This document shows, piece after piece, positions 26,665 to 36,022 of a DNA stretch of 64,000 nt. The notes beneath the pieces are model-generated. The model searched no databases. It had not been told where the DNA came from and was given only the letters and a program-made list of their open reading frames with translations. The position numbers and the translations under genes were made by a program. Within the stretch, counting starts at the first letter, position 1. Every line of letters begins with the position of its first letter. This stretch comes from Psychrilyobacter atlanticus DSM 19335 (GTDB lineage Bacteria; Fusobacteriota; Fusobacteriia; Fusobacteriales; Fusobacteriaceae): positions 356,986 through 420,985 of the forward strand of contig NZ_KE384547.1 of NCBI RefSeq assembly GCF_000426625.1, read 5' to 3'.

Positions 26665-27777
26665 ATGAAAAATAATAGAGATGTAAGAGTTTTGATCAAA
26701 AAAGTAAAAAAAATGAGTTATAGAATTTTATTGAATGCAGTATTAATAGCTGTAATCAGTGCATTTTCAATATACAGTGCAACTTACACTAAAACTACTT
26801 CTTTTTTAAAGAAAGATTTGATTTGGCTTCTTTTGGGGATAGTGGTGTATTTTGTATTTTCTATGATAGATTTCAAGTTATATAGACGCTATTCCAGGCT
26901 GATCTATGGAGCAAGTCTGATATCTCTGCTGGCTGTTTTTGCATTTGGAGTAACTAAATTAGGAGCTAAAAGGTGGATAGACTTAGGGTTTATGAATTTG
27001 CAGCCTTCAGAATTTGCCAAGATATTTATGGTATTAACTTTTTCAGCCCTCTTGGTAAACAATTATAAAAGTAGTTTTTCAGGTCTAAAAGATGTGGTCA
27101 AGTCTGGAATTCATATTCTACCTGTGTTCATACTTATATTAAAACAACCAGATCTGGGGACTTCCCTCACATTGATTGCAGTATTCGGAGTATTAATATT
27201 TGTTCATGGGATAGATAGCAAAACAATAACTATAATGCTTGGAAGTTTGGTAGCTTTTGTCCCATTTGCATATTTTTTTCTTTTGAAAGAATATCAGCAG
27301 ACAAGGATTTTAACATTTTTAAATCCAGAAAAGGACCTTTTAGGAAGTGGATGGAATGTAACGCAGTCCATGATAGCAGTGGGTTCAGGGGGATTGTTTG
27401 GGAAGGGTTTATTCCAGGGAACTCAGAGTAAACTGAAATTTTTACCAGAATCCCATACAGACTTTATAGGTGCTGTCTTTTTAGAAGAAACAGGATTTGT
27501 AGGAGGGTTGATATTATTAGTTTTATATTATTCCCTTATCTATAACATAGTTCGAATAGGAAATAACTCCAACGATGAATACGGAAGATTGATTTGTTAT
27601 GGGGTAGCTGCCATAATATTTTTTCACACCACAGTAAACTTGGGGATGATAATAGGAATTATGCCGGTAACAGGATTGCCGCTTCTTCTCATGAGTTATG
27701 GTGGTAGTTCATATATCTTTACCTTTATGATGTTGGGGATAGTTCAGAGTGTAAAAGTTCATAGTGATAAATATTAA
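26665..27777 (+). CDS. rodA: FtsW/RodA/SpoVE family peptidoglycan glycosyltransferase (RodA-like)
   Basis: A 370-residue SEDS protein with about ten spans. LGAKRWIDLGFMNLQPSEFAK (about 94-114) contains the RodA-type GAKRWI and QPSEFAKI motifs; KQPDLGTSLTL and the C-terminal TGLPLLLMSYGGSS are also conserved. SEDS proteins polymerise glycan strands with a class B PBP, not encoded nearby. The RodA (elongation) assignment over FtsW is favoured by these motifs but not certain. ATG 26665 is used because AGGTGG ends 5 bases upstream; the frame opens at a GTG within that site. Confidence 0.87.
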   Translation: MKNNRDVRVLIKKVKKMSYRILLNAVLIAVISAFSIYSATYTKTTSFLKKDLIWLLLGIVVYFVFSMIDFKLYRRYSRLIYGASLISLLAVFAFGVTKLGAKRWIDLGFMNLQPSEFAKIFMVLTFSALLVNNYKSSFSGLKDVVKSGIHILPVFILILKQPDLGTSLTLIAVFGVLIFVHGIDSKTITIMLGSLVAFVPFAYFFLLKEYQQTRILTFLNPEKDLLGSGWNVTQSMIAVGSGGLFGKGLFQGTQSKLKFLPESHTDFIGAVFLEETGFVGGLILLVLYYSLIYNIVRIGNNSNDEYGRLICYGVAAIIFFHTTVNLGMIIGIMPVTGLPLLLMSYGGSSYIFTFMMLGIVQSVKVHSDKY

Positions 27778-27806
27778 TATTAATATTAATCTAGGGAGGC
27801 GAAGGA

Positions 27807-29429
27807 ATGGAAGATAGGAAGGTAGGTAAACTCAAATTTTTCTTGAAAACTTTCATCCCCTTTAGTCTGATCGGATTAATAGCTTTTTCTGTAATGGGAA
27901 AAGTACAACTAAATACAACGGTCAGTAAGATTAAGATAGAAGAAAATGTCAATTTAGAAATCTCCAAGGAAGTAATAATGGAAGATATGTTGGAGGTAAA
28001 AACAGATCTTTTATATCTGTCTCAAACTACTTATTTAAATAACTATATCAACAGAGAAAGTAATTCTCTGAGAAGATGGTCGAAAGAGTTATATGTATAT
28101 TCTAAGAATAAAAGAATGTATGACCAGATAAGATATATTGATGAAAAAGGATTTGAGCTAGTTAGGATTAATAGTAATAGGATCGATCCTAATACACCTC
28201 TTATTATAAAAAAATCAGGACTTCAAAACAAAAAAGATAGATATTATTTTAAAAATTCCATAGATTTAAAATTAAATCAAATCTATGTTTCTCCCTTGGA
28301 TCTAAATAAAGAGAATAAAGAGATAGAGATACCTTTAAAACCTATGATTAGGTTTGCAACACCTGTATTCAATAGTTCTAAAGAGGTTAAAGGTGTGGTG
28401 GTATTAAATTATTTAGGGGAAAAACTTTTGGATAAAATATCAGCTATATACATAAAAAAACCATACTCAATCCCATTCTTGTTGAATAAAGAATCTTATT
28501 ATTTATTGGGAGAGAAAGGAAAAGAATGGGGGTTTATGTATGGAGATAAAAAAGATATTAATTTTAAAAATGAATTTCCAGATATTTGGAGTGAGATAGA
28601 GAAGAATGAAAGTGGTCAATATATGAACGGTTCTCAACTGTTTACATATACAAAAATAAGACCACTGGAAAGTATCGATACAATGTTGGAGTCTAAAAAA
28701 GATTATTACTGGATATTGGTTTCTTATGTTTCAAAGGAACATATAGAAGCCATTAAAGATGAAAAAATACTGACATTTATATTTAGCGGCATAATAATAC
28801 TGACTATACTAACTTTGGTTTCTCTGGTTTCTGCAGATAGAAAATGTTCAGAGCTGGAAAAAATAAATATAATAGAGAAGAAAAACTTAGAGTTAAAGAT
28901 AAAAAATGACGAACTCTTTCATCTTTCTTCTAGAGATGGTCTGACGGGAATATATAATAGAAGATACATAATGAAATTATTTGAGAAGGAGTTTAAACTC
29001 TATAAATCAGAGAAAAAAATGACATGTGCCATATTTGATGTGGATAGGTTTAAAACTATAAATGATACCTATGGTCATCTGATTGGGGATATTGTGTTAA
29101 AAAAAATAACCAAGATAGTTATAGAAAATATAAGTTTTGATGATCTCTTTGGACGATATGGAGGAGATGAATTTTTCTTGATCTTTTTAGAGAAGAAAGA
29201 TTCTGAAGTGGATAAAATATTGGAAAAAATCCGTAGTGATATATTTAATCTAATTTTAAAGATCGATGAAAAAGAGATTAAGGTGACTATAAGTTTAGGA
29301 GTCGCAAGATCTGCAAATCAGATGAAAGAATCAGAGGATATGATAGTAGAAGCTGACCTGGCTTTATATAAAGCCAAGGTAAACGGAAGAAACAGGATAG
29401 AAAGATATAATAAAAAAATGGAAGTTTAA
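27807..29429 (+). CDS. Membrane-bound diguanylate cyclase with periplasmic dCache sensor
   Basis: A 540-residue protein: a membrane span (about 12-31), a periplasmic Cache-type sensor (about 40-315, with IRYIDEKGFELVRINS), a second span (about 320-342), a short coiled coil and a GGDEF domain. The active site GGDEF is intact at 452-456. The position of the inhibitory RxxD site reads SFDD (443-446), so allosteric product inhibition is probably lost. It would make cyclic di-GMP in response to a periplasmic ligand. It lies 29 bp after rodA; the gap contains a tandem ATATTA repeat. The ligand is unknown. Confidence 0.9.
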   Translation: MEDRKVGKLKFFLKTFIPFSLIGLIAFSVMGKVQLNTTVSKIKIEENVNLEISKEVIMEDMLEVKTDLLYLSQTTYLNNYINRESNSLRRWSKELYVYSKNKRMYDQIRYIDEKGFELVRINSNRIDPNTPLIIKKSGLQNKKDRYYFKNSIDLKLNQIYVSPLDLNKENKEIEIPLKPMIRFATPVFNSSKEVKGVVVLNYLGEKLLDKISAIYIKKPYSIPFLLNKESYYLLGEKGKEWGFMYGDKKDINFKNEFPDIWSEIEKNESGQYMNGSQLFTYTKIRPLESIDTMLESKKDYYWILVSYVSKEHIEAIKDEKILTFIFSGIIILTILTLVSLVSADRKCSELEKINIIEKKNLELKIKNDELFHLSSRDGLTGIYNRRYIMKLFEKEFKLYKSEKKMTCAIFDVDRFKTINDTYGHLIGDIVLKKITKIVIENISFDDLFGRYGGDEFFLIFLEKKDSEVDKILEKIRSDIFNLILKIDEKEIKVTISLGVARSANQMKESEDMIVEADLALYKAKVNGRNRIERYNKKMEV

Positions 29430-29445
29430 ACTTCCATTTTTTATT
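29412..29445. terminator. Bidirectional intrinsic terminator (contains the GGDEF gene stop codon)
   Basis: AAAAAATGGAAGTTT followed by its reverse complement at 29413-29442. The stop codon of the cyclase gene sits at the palindrome centre. A and T runs on both sides also serve the convergent lipoprotein gene. Confidence 0.8.
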
Positions 29446-29458
29446 ATTATAATATTAT

Positions 29459-30169
29459 TTAAAAATCATCTAAAAATACTTCTGGTTCAGAATTTTTTTC
29501 TGAATTTGAATTTCCCATAGAATCTTTAGGTTCTATATCTTCTGTTTTTGCCACTTCATCTACAGGTTTAACTTCAACTTCAGTTTTTTCAACTTTAGGT
29601 GTCTCTTCGACTACAGTAACAGGAGGTTTAGCGATGTCTAAGTATTCGTTAGAGACTTTATTGATAGCTCCGTCTAAGTCATCGATAATAGCCTGAAGGT
29701 GGATAACAAAGATCTCCTTTACTTTTTCAGGAACTCTGTTTTTATCTATAGCTAAAACAATAAATTCCTTCCCTTCGTTATTCCAAGAGTTTGCCGTAAC
29801 AGCCTCTTTTATCAATTTTGATGAAACAAGATTGGCTAGATCTTCAATGGTATTTTTAGAGATTACGATGTTTTTAGTATGAACCTCATTAAAAAATGAA
29901 TTTAATACATTTGTAGTTTCGTTAAAAATTTGTTTCTTTAAATATGTTTCTGCCTGTTCTTTTGCTTTCATCTTAGCTACGGCAGTCCCGCTTTCATTAA
30001 TCTTATAACTGCCCATGGCGAATAATTGTGTTTCTTCCTGAACATTAAAATTAGATCTTTCTACCTCGGTATATGTAGGAGTGCTCGTAAATGTATCTTG
30101 AATATTTGTACACGCTCCTAAAGATAGGATTAATCCAGAGAGAAAAATCATCTTTAATTTATTTTTCAT
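29459..30169 (-). CDS. Putative lipoprotein, LPP20-like
   Basis: A 236-residue lipoprotein: an N-terminal signal peptide with lipobox LGAC (Cys20). A mixed alpha/beta domain follows (about 45-165) starting with QLFAMGSYKINESGTAVAKMKAKEQAE, which resembles the LPP20-type fold of small Gram-negative envelope lipoproteins. The C-terminal 65 residues are a Pro/Glu/Val/Lys-rich low-complexity tail, perhaps a periplasmic spacer. No specific function is recognised. It has its own consensus promoter and a shared terminator, so it is a single-gene unit. Confidence 0.75.
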   Translation of the reverse strand: MKNKLKMIFLSGLILSLGACTNIQDTFTSTPTYTEVERSNFNVQEETQLFAMGSYKINESGTAVAKMKAKEQAETYLKKQIFNETTNVLNSFFNEVHTKNIVISKNTIEDLANLVSSKLIKEAVTANSWNNEGKEFIVLAIDKNRVPEKVKEIFVIHLQAIIDDLDGAINKVSNEYLDIAKPPVTVVEETPKVEKTEVEVKPVDEVAKTEDIEPKDSMGNSNSEKNSEPEVFLDDF

Positions 30170-30199
30170 AAAAGCCTCCTAAAAATTTATTATCAATAA

Positions 30200-30228
30200 A
30201 GTATATAATTCTAATCTTTAAATGTCAA
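30200..30228 (-). promoter_or_regulatory. Sigma-70 promoter of the LPP20-like lipoprotein gene
   Basis: On the minus strand a perfect TTGACA (30228-30223), 17-bp spacer and TATACT (30205-30200), about 30 bp before the start codon. Confidence 0.8.
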
Positions 30229-30537
30229 TCTCTCTAATGATATAAAGGGGAAAAGATAGAGATACAAAAAAAGTGAAAAATAGTGTATAATAACAGTTGT
30301 AATTATATTATATATCTATATTTTTTCTTGTGGGGTGAAAGAAAAAAGCTAAAAAAAATGACTTATTCTGCAAAAAAGATACTTTTTTTGTTTTGAGTAA
30401 AAATTAAACAAGATTATATGGTAAAATAACAATAATGACGCAATGGGAAGATTGCAATAATATATAAAATCTAGTAAAATTTATATTAGGCGTAAAAGTC
30501 TTATGTTTAGTTTTACTAACTAGGAGGAGTGAAGTTA
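30229..30537 (+). promoter_or_regulatory. Upstream region of accDA with a candidate operator
   Basis: This 309-bp non-coding stretch is very AT-rich. TAGTAAAA (30472-30479) and its reverse complement TTTTACTA (30511-30518) flank a 31-bp interval just before the accD ribosome site (AGGAGG 30522-30527). A plausible promoter is TTGCAA-17-TAAAAT near 30450-30480. The inverted repeat could be a fatty-acid-synthesis regulator site; no known box is recognised. Nothing else stands out. Confidence 0.4.
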
Positions 30538-31419
30538 ATGGGTATTTTCTCTATTAATAAAAAAAAATACGCTACATTGAAAATTGAGAAAAAAAAGGAA
30601 GATAAAAAGGTTGAACCTAAAAAGGTGGAGCCAAATATAACAGGGTCAGGATTATGGGTTAAGTGCCCAGGGTGTAATGAAATAATTTACAAAAAAGACA
30701 TCAAAAAAAATGAGATGAGATGTCCAAATTGTGACAACTACTTTAAGATGAGTGGAAAACAAAGGATAGAATTACTGATTGATAAGGATACTTTTGAGGA
30801 ATTCGACGTAGATTTATTTACAAAAGATCCCCTTAAATTTCCTGATTATGCAGAAAAAATAGAAAATACAAAAATAAAGACTAAGTTAAAAGAAGGAGTT
30901 ATCTCTGGTGTAGGAAAGATGTTTGGGATGGAAGTTAGTATAGCTGCCATGGACTTTTCTTTCTTAGGTGGAAGTATGGGAACAGTTGTAGGGGAAAAAA
31001 TAACCCGTGCAATTGAAAGAGGTATTGAAAGAAAGATACCTGTAATAGTAGTAGCTACTTCTGGAGGAGCTAGAATGCACGAGGGGATCTTATCACTTAT
31101 GCAAATGGCAAAAACCTCAGCTGCCTTAGACAGACTTCGTGAAAATGGAATTCCATTTATATCTATCCCGGTAGATCCAACTACTGGAGGAGTAACTGCA
31201 TCATTTGCAATGTTAGGAGATGTAATTATTAGTGAACCAAAAGCTCTTATAGGATTTGCAGGAGCTAGAGTTATAGAACAGACAATAAAACAAAAATTAC
31301 CTGAAGGATTTCAATTAAGTGAATTCGTACAAGAATGTGGAATGGTTGATATCATTGCTAAGAGAGAAGACTTAAAGAAAACTGTACACAGGGTATTAGA
31401 TAATTTATTTGGACTATAA
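30538..31419 (+). CDS. accD: Acetyl-CoA carboxylase carboxyltransferase subunit beta
   Basis: A 293-residue subunit that, with AccA, moves the carboxyl group from biotin-AccB to acetyl-CoA, giving malonyl-CoA. An N-terminal zinc ribbon (CPGC and CPNC, within about residues 37-60) precedes the crotonase-fold carboxyltransferase domain with ATSGGARMHEG and PTTGGVTASFAMLGD. ATG 30538 is chosen, 10 bases after AGGAGG; an upstream GTG lies one base from that site. accA follows within 20 bp. accB and accC are not in the window. Confidence 0.95.
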   Translation: MGIFSINKKKYATLKIEKKKEDKKVEPKKVEPNITGSGLWVKCPGCNEIIYKKDIKKNEMRCPNCDNYFKMSGKQRIELLIDKDTFEEFDVDLFTKDPLKFPDYAEKIENTKIKTKLKEGVISGVGKMFGMEVSIAAMDFSFLGGSMGTVVGEKITRAIERGIERKIPVIVVATSGGARMHEGILSLMQMAKTSAALDRLRENGIPFISIPVDPTTGGVTASFAMLGDVIISEPKALIGFAGARVIEQTIKQKLPEGFQLSEFVQECGMVDIIAKREDLKKTVHRVLDNLFGL

Positions 31420-31435
31420 TTTGGGGGTTAATAAT

Positions 31436-32383
31436 ATGGAATTTGAAAAAAAATTAAAAGATATAGAGATAAAAATAGATGAATTAAAAGAATTTTCTAA
31501 AGAAAAAGAGATAGACCTATCTGCTGAGATAGAGAAATTAGAGGCAGAAAAAGAAATGATACTATCGGAAACTTATAAAAATCTGAGTTCATGGGAGAAA
31601 GTATCGGTAGCTAGACATCCAAAGAGACCATATACTTTAGATTATATAGGTCATATTGTAGAAGATTTCGAAGAACTCCATGGAGACAGATTGTTTAAAG
31701 ACGATCCGGCTATTGTAGGAGGAATTGGAAAGATAGATGGAAAGAGATTTGTAATAATTGGACATCAAAAAGGAAGAGATATGGAGTCTAATATATATAG
31801 AAACTTTGGGATGGCAAATCCAGAGGGATATAGAAAAGCTCTTCGTCTTATGAAGTTAGCAGAAAGATTTAAACTACCAGTTTTAACACTGATAGATACA
31901 GCTGGAGCATATCCAGGAATAGATGCAGAAAAACACGGGCAGGGAGAAGCGATAGCTAGAAACCTTATGGAAATGGCCGGTTTATCAACTCAAATTATAG
32001 CAATTGTTATTGGAGAAGGTGGGTCTGGAGGAGCATTAGCTCTAGGAGTTGCAGATAGAGTATTTATGCTTGAAAATAGTGTATATTCTGTAATATCACC
32101 GGAAGGATGTGCAGCAATTTTATATAAAGATGCATCTAAAGCATCACAGGCGGCAAATAATCTTAAAATATCAGCTAACCAATTAATAAAATTAGGGGTA
32201 GTAGATGATATTATAGAGGAACCTTTAGGGGGAGCTCATAGAGATCATGAGGCCATGGCTAAAAACATAAAAATAAAAGTATTAGAAGCTTATGCAGAAA
32301 TAAAAGATCTTTCTATTGTGGAATTAAAAGATAATAGATATGAAAAATTTAGAAAAATGGGTGAAGTAAATCAAGGGGTATAG
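31436..32383 (+). CDS. accA: Acetyl-CoA carboxylase carboxyltransferase subunit alpha
   Basis: A 315-residue partner of AccD. A coiled-coil N-terminus (about 1-45) is followed by WEKVSVARHPKRPYTLDYI and the crotonase core with GHQKGRD, IDTAGAYPG and GEGGSGGALALG, all hallmark AccA elements. ATG 31436 follows GGGGGT at good spacing; the longer frame starting inside accD is rejected. It makes an accDA operon, and pfkA starts 76 bp later, so read-through into glycolysis genes is possible. Confidence 0.95.
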   Translation: MEFEKKLKDIEIKIDELKEFSKEKEIDLSAEIEKLEAEKEMILSETYKNLSSWEKVSVARHPKRPYTLDYIGHIVEDFEELHGDRLFKDDPAIVGGIGKIDGKRFVIIGHQKGRDMESNIYRNFGMANPEGYRKALRLMKLAERFKLPVLTLIDTAGAYPGIDAEKHGQGEAIARNLMEMAGLSTQIIAIVIGEGGSGGALALGVADRVFMLENSVYSVISPEGCAAILYKDASKASQAANNLKISANQLIKLGVVDDIIEEPLGGAHRDHEAMAKNIKIKVLEAYAEIKDLSIVELKDNRYEKFRKMGEVNQGV

Positions 32384-32459
32384 ATAAAAAACCTCTTGAA
32401 TAATTATAAAATTATTAGGAAATAACCGTAGAAGTTATATTTGAAGGGGTGTTTGGATT

Positions 32460-33428
32460 ATGAAAAGAATAGCCATATTAACAAGTGGAGGAGATGCACC
32501 AGGAATGAATGCTGCCATTAGATCAGCAGCAAAGCTTGCATTTCACCATGAAATAGAAGTGTTTGGAATAAGAAGAGGTTATAAGGGGATGTTAGATAAT
32601 GATATCTTTAAAATGACTAGTTCTGATGTAAGTGGAATTATAGACAGGGGAGGAACGGTGCTTTTAAGTGCTAGATTGCCTGAATTTAAAGATCCAGAAG
32701 TAAGGAAAATTGCTGCGGATAATTTAAAGGCTCACGAAATAGAGGGTCTTGTAGTTATCGGTGGAGACGGGTCGTTTCATGGAGCGGATCTTTTATACAA
32801 GGAACACGGAATTAAGGTTATTGGAATTCCAGGGACAATAGACAATGATATCATCGGAACAGATTTTACTATTGGATATGATACAACTTTAAATATAATC
32901 ATAGAAGCTATGGTTAGGTTGAGAGATACTGCTACTTCTCACGAAAGAACTTACTTAGTAGAAGTAATGGGAAGAGATGCAGGAGATTTAGCACTATATG
33001 CATCATTAGCTGCAGGAGGAGATGGATTCTTCATACCAGAAGCCAACGATACAGTGCAAGATATAGCTGATGTTATAAAAGAGAGAAGAGCTATGGGTAA
33101 ATTACATGACATTATCTTAGTTTCTGAAGGAGTGGGTTCAGCCTATGAAATCGGAAAAGAATTAAAGAAAATTGTAGAGACAGAGCTTAGAATAACTGTC
33201 TTGGGACATATTCAAAGAGGGGGATCACCATCTGCATTCGATAGAGTATTAGCAACAAAAATGGGTGCTAAAGCTATAAAAGAACTTATGGCAGGAGAAA
33301 GTGGAATGATGATTTGTTCTGAGAGTAATAAGATAACTACAAAATTCATTGATTATGCATGGAATGGAATCGTAGATGACACTCAAAAAAGAAAAGATAT
33401 TGAATTAGCTCATATCTTAACTAAATAA
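32460..33428 (+). CDS. pfkA: ATP-dependent 6-phosphofructokinase
   Basis: A 322-residue glycolytic kinase converting fructose 6-phosphate to fructose 1,6-bisphosphate. ILTSGGDAPGMNAAIR (6-21), GGDGSFHGA (ATP site, with Gly-Asp-Gly typical of ATP users), the catalytic GTIDNDI segment and EVMGRDAGDLA are present, plus the allosteric IQRGGSPSAFDR. Length equals the bacterial type. It is 57 bp upstream of pyk, so the two control steps of glycolysis are co-expressed, as in many low-GC bacteria. Confidence 0.95.
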   Translation: MKRIAILTSGGDAPGMNAAIRSAAKLAFHHEIEVFGIRRGYKGMLDNDIFKMTSSDVSGIIDRGGTVLLSARLPEFKDPEVRKIAADNLKAHEIEGLVVIGGDGSFHGADLLYKEHGIKVIGIPGTIDNDIIGTDFTIGYDTTLNIIIEAMVRLRDTATSHERTYLVEVMGRDAGDLALYASLAAGGDGFFIPEANDTVQDIADVIKERRAMGKLHDIILVSEGVGSAYEIGKELKKIVETELRITVLGHIQRGGSPSAFDRVLATKMGAKAIKELMAGESGMMICSESNKITTKFIDYAWNGIVDDTQKRKDIELAHILTK

Positions 33429-33485
33429 TATAATGCTGAGCAGAAGCTCATTTATAATAATTTTTACAAATTCAGGAGGAGAAGA

Positions 33486-34916
33486 ATGAAAAAAACGAAA
33501 ATCGTATGTACCATTGGTCCAAAATCAGAATCAAAGGAAATGTTAACTAGCTTATTAAAAGCTGGAATGAATGTAATGAGATTAAATTTTTCCCATGGAA
33601 ACTATGTTGAACATGGTGGCAGAATAGATACAATGAGAGAAGTAATAAAGGAAACTGGAATTAAAGCAGCTATCCTTTTAGATACAAAAGGACCTGAGAT
33701 CAGAACTATCAAATTAGAAGGTGGAGATGACGTAATCTTAGAAGCAGGTCAAGAATTTACAATTACAACTGATGAAACTATCGTTGGAAACAAGGATATA
33801 GTAGCAGTTACATATAAAGGATTAACAGAAGACTTAAAAGCTGGAAACACAATCTTATTAGATGACGGTTTAGTAGGACTTACAGTTAAAGAAGTTACTG
33901 GAAACAAGGTAATCTGTACTGTAAATAATACTGGAGCTTTAGGAGAAAATAAAGGTGTAAACTTACCAGGTGTATCTGTAAACTTACCAGCATTATCAGA
34001 AAAAGACATCAATGACCTTAAATTTGGTTGCGAACAAGGAGTAGACTTTGTAGCAGCTTCATTTATCAGAAAAGCTGATGATGTAAGAGCAGTAAGAAAA
34101 GTTTTAGATGATAATGGAGGAACTAAGATCCAAATTATATCTAAAATAGAAAACCAAGAGGGTGTTGATAACTTTGATGAGATCTTAGAATTATCTAACG
34201 CAATCATGGTAGCTAGAGGAGATTTAGGGGTAGAGATACCTGTAGAAGAGGTTCCATTCGCACAAAAAATGATGATCGACAAATGTAACGAAGCTGGAAA
34301 GATGGTAATTACAGCTACGCAAATGTTAGATTCAATGATCCAAAATCCAAGACCAACTAGAGCAGAAGCAGGAGACGTAGCCAATGCAATCTTAGATGGT
34401 ACAGATGCAGTAATGCTTTCTGGAGAAACAGCTAAGGGTAAATATCCAGTAGAAGCTGTGTCTACAATGGCACAAATCTGTAGAAAGACAGATTCAGTAA
34501 TGGGATATGTTCACCATGATTTCAGAGGAGATATGAGTATAACTGAAGCGGTTTCTAAAGGAACTGTAGAGGTAGCAGAGACGTTAAAGGCTAAATTAAT
34601 TTTCGTAGCAACTGAAACTGGTAGAGCAGCTAGAAACTTAAGAAAATACTTCCCATCAGCATATATTGTAGCACTTACAAATAATGAAACTACAGCTAAC
34701 CAACTTATGCTTACTAAGGGGGTTTACCCAGTGATGAATACAGATTCAGCAATCGACGATGATGTAAAAACTATCGAAGCATTTGCAGGATTTGCACAAA
34801 TCATATCAAAGAGATATGTAGAGGCAGTAGCAGGAGATGTAGTAGTATTATCTTGTGGAGAAGAGTTATATAAGCCGGGAACTACAAATACTTTAAAAGT
34901 AATAACTATTAAATAA
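33486..34916 (+). CDS. pyk: Pyruvate kinase
   Basis: A 476-residue enzyme transferring phosphate from phosphoenolpyruvate to [14 protein letters not shown] (3-13), MRLNFSHGN, the DTKGPEIR segment, the catalytic-lysine region [18 protein letters not shown] and [10 protein letters not shown] are intact. The C-terminal allosteric domain (about 350-476) is present, and the extra PEP-utiliser domain of some Bacillus enzymes is absent. AGGAGG precedes ATG 33486. The transcript ends at a hairpin at 34938. Confidence 0.96.
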   Translation: MKKTKIVCTIGPKSESKEMLTSLLKAGMNVMRLNFSHGNYVEHGGRIDTMREVIKETGIKAAILLDTKGPEIRTIKLEGGDDVILEAGQEFTITTDETIVGNKDIVAVTYKGLTEDLKAGNTILLDDGLVGLTVKEVTGNKVICTVNNTGALGENKGVNLPGVSVNLPALSEKDINDLKFGCEQGVDFVAASFIRKADDVRAVRKVLDDNGGTKIQIISKIENQEGVDNFDEILELSNAIMVARGDLGVEIPVEEVPFAQKMMIDKCNEAGKMVITATQMLDSMIQNPRPTRAEAGDVANAILDGTDAVMLSGETAKGKYPVEAVSTMAQICRKTDSVMGYVHHDFRGDMSITEAVSKGTVEVAETLKAKLIFVATETGRAARNLRKYFPSAYIVALTNNETTANQLMLTKGVYPVMNTDSAIDDDVKTIEAFAGFAQIISKRYVEAVAGDVVVLSCGEELYKPGTTNTLKVITIK

Positions 34917-34937
34917 TAAAAATTATATAAATATATG

Positions 34938-34971
34938 GAAAGGAGCTGAAATTTCAGCTTCTTTTTTATTT
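34938..34971 (+). terminator. Intrinsic terminator after pyk
   Basis: AGCTGAAATTTCAGCT (34944-34959) sits inside a GAAG/CTTC extension and is followed by a T-rich run. Confidence 0.75.
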
Positions 34972-34979
34972 TAAGCAAT

Positions 34980-35004
34980 AAAAAAGAAGGATTACACCTT
35001 CTTT
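34980..35004 (-). terminator. Intrinsic terminator after metQ
   Basis: AGAAGG and CCTTCT (34986-35003) form a short stem; on the minus strand it is followed by a run of T (34985-34980). Confidence 0.6.
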
Positions 35005-35029
35005 AATAAATTATTGATATATTTTGAGG

Positions 35030-35821
35030 TTAAAATGTCGGTGCTATAATTCCTTTATATTTATCGATGATGAAGTTTTTTACTTTATCACTGTGAAGAG
35101 CCTTCATTAATGCTCCTACTTTTTCATTCTCTTTATTTTCTGTTTTAACCGCTACAATATTTGCATAAGGTGAGTCTTTTCCTTCTCTCAATATAGCGTC
35201 ATTTACAGGATCGATACCAGCATCTAAAGCGTAATTACCGTTGATAAATGCACAATCTACATCCTGTAAAGATCTAGGGAGTTGAGCTGCATCAAGCTCT
35301 TTAAAGTTTAATTTTTTAGGGTTTTCTGTGATATCCAGTACTGTAGCTCTTAATCCGGCATTAGGATCTAATTTGATAAGACCGGTTTTTTCTAATATGA
35401 TTAGCGCTCTTCCACCATTAGAAGGATCATTAGGAATAGCAATAGTAGCACCATCTTGCAGATCACTGATATCTTTTATCTTATCTGAAAAAAGGCTTAG
35501 GGGAGATACAAACACTCCTCCAACAGAACTTAGATCTAATCCTCTATCCTTTGAGAATGAATCTAAATATGGCAGATGCTGAAAAAAGTTAGCATCTATC
35601 TCTCCATCATTTAGAGCTTGATTAGGGGTAACATAATCGGTAAACTCAATAATTTCAAGCTGGATTCCTTCCTTGGCCAGATCATCTTTTATCAGGGTTA
35701 AAATTTCAGCATGGGGAGATGGTGATGCTCCTACTCTAAGAACGTTGTTTTCTGTAACTTCTTTCTTCCCACACCCAATAAATACAGCAATAAGTGTTAA
35801 TAATAATATAATTTTTTTCAT
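35030..35821 (-). CDS. metQ: Methionine ABC transporter substrate-binding lipoprotein
   Basis: A 263-residue NLPA-family lipoprotein. The signal peptide ends in a lipobox with Cys17 (VFIGCGKK). The mature part has LRVGASPSPHAEIL, DYVTPNQALNDGEIDANFFQHLPYL and AIPNDPSNGGRAL, the conserved methionine-pocket elements of MetQ. It captures methionine and delivers it to MetNI. It is the last gene of metNIQ, separated from metI by about 200 bp of repeat sequence, an unusual gap in this operon. Confidence 0.93.
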   Translation of the reverse strand: MKKIILLLTLIAVFIGCGKKEVTENNVLRVGASPSPHAEILTLIKDDLAKEGIQLEIIEFTDYVTPNQALNDGEIDANFFQHLPYLDSFSKDRGLDLSSVGGVFVSPLSLFSDKIKDISDLQDGATIAIPNDPSNGGRALIILEKTGLIKLDPNAGLRATVLDITENPKKLNFKELDAAQLPRSLQDVDCAFINGNYALDAGIDPVNDAILREGKDSPYANIVAVKTENKENEKVGALMKALHSDKVKNFIIDKYKGIIAPTF

Positions 35822-35849
35822 AATAAATTCCTCCCTGTCGCCTATGGCG

Positions 35850-36010
35850 AAGCTAATAACTTAAAAAAATAAGTTTAAAATATTTTTCTTTTTGCCACTA
35901 ATTTACACCAATTAATTCGAATTAAAATATTTAATTTTTGTGTCTCTTTGTATTTTCATTTCTTCGTATTAACTTTCTTTCGTGAATATTAGTGTTCATT
36001 GGTGGCTATG
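35850..36010. repeat. Intergenic repeat, copy inside the metNIQ operon (minus orientation)
   Basis: Read on the minus strand, the metI-metQ gap has GCCACCAATGAACACTAATATT, then tacaaagagacacaaa, and ends ttggtgtaaattagtggcaaaaag. The last part closely matches taaattggtggcaaaag in the alaS-ruvX gap. No open frame of note. Confidence 0.55.
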
Positions 36011-36022
36011 TCAAAAATACTT

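Noticed and set aside
27770..27791. Tandem ATATTA repeat between rodA and the cyclase gene
   Set aside because: Only about three 6-bp units in AT-rich DNA; it could vary in length but there is no further sign of phase variation.
33749..34384. 211-codon minus-strand frame within pyk
   Set aside because: Antisense shadow of a conserved pyruvate kinase; the translation is low-complexity Ser/Thr/Ile-rich.
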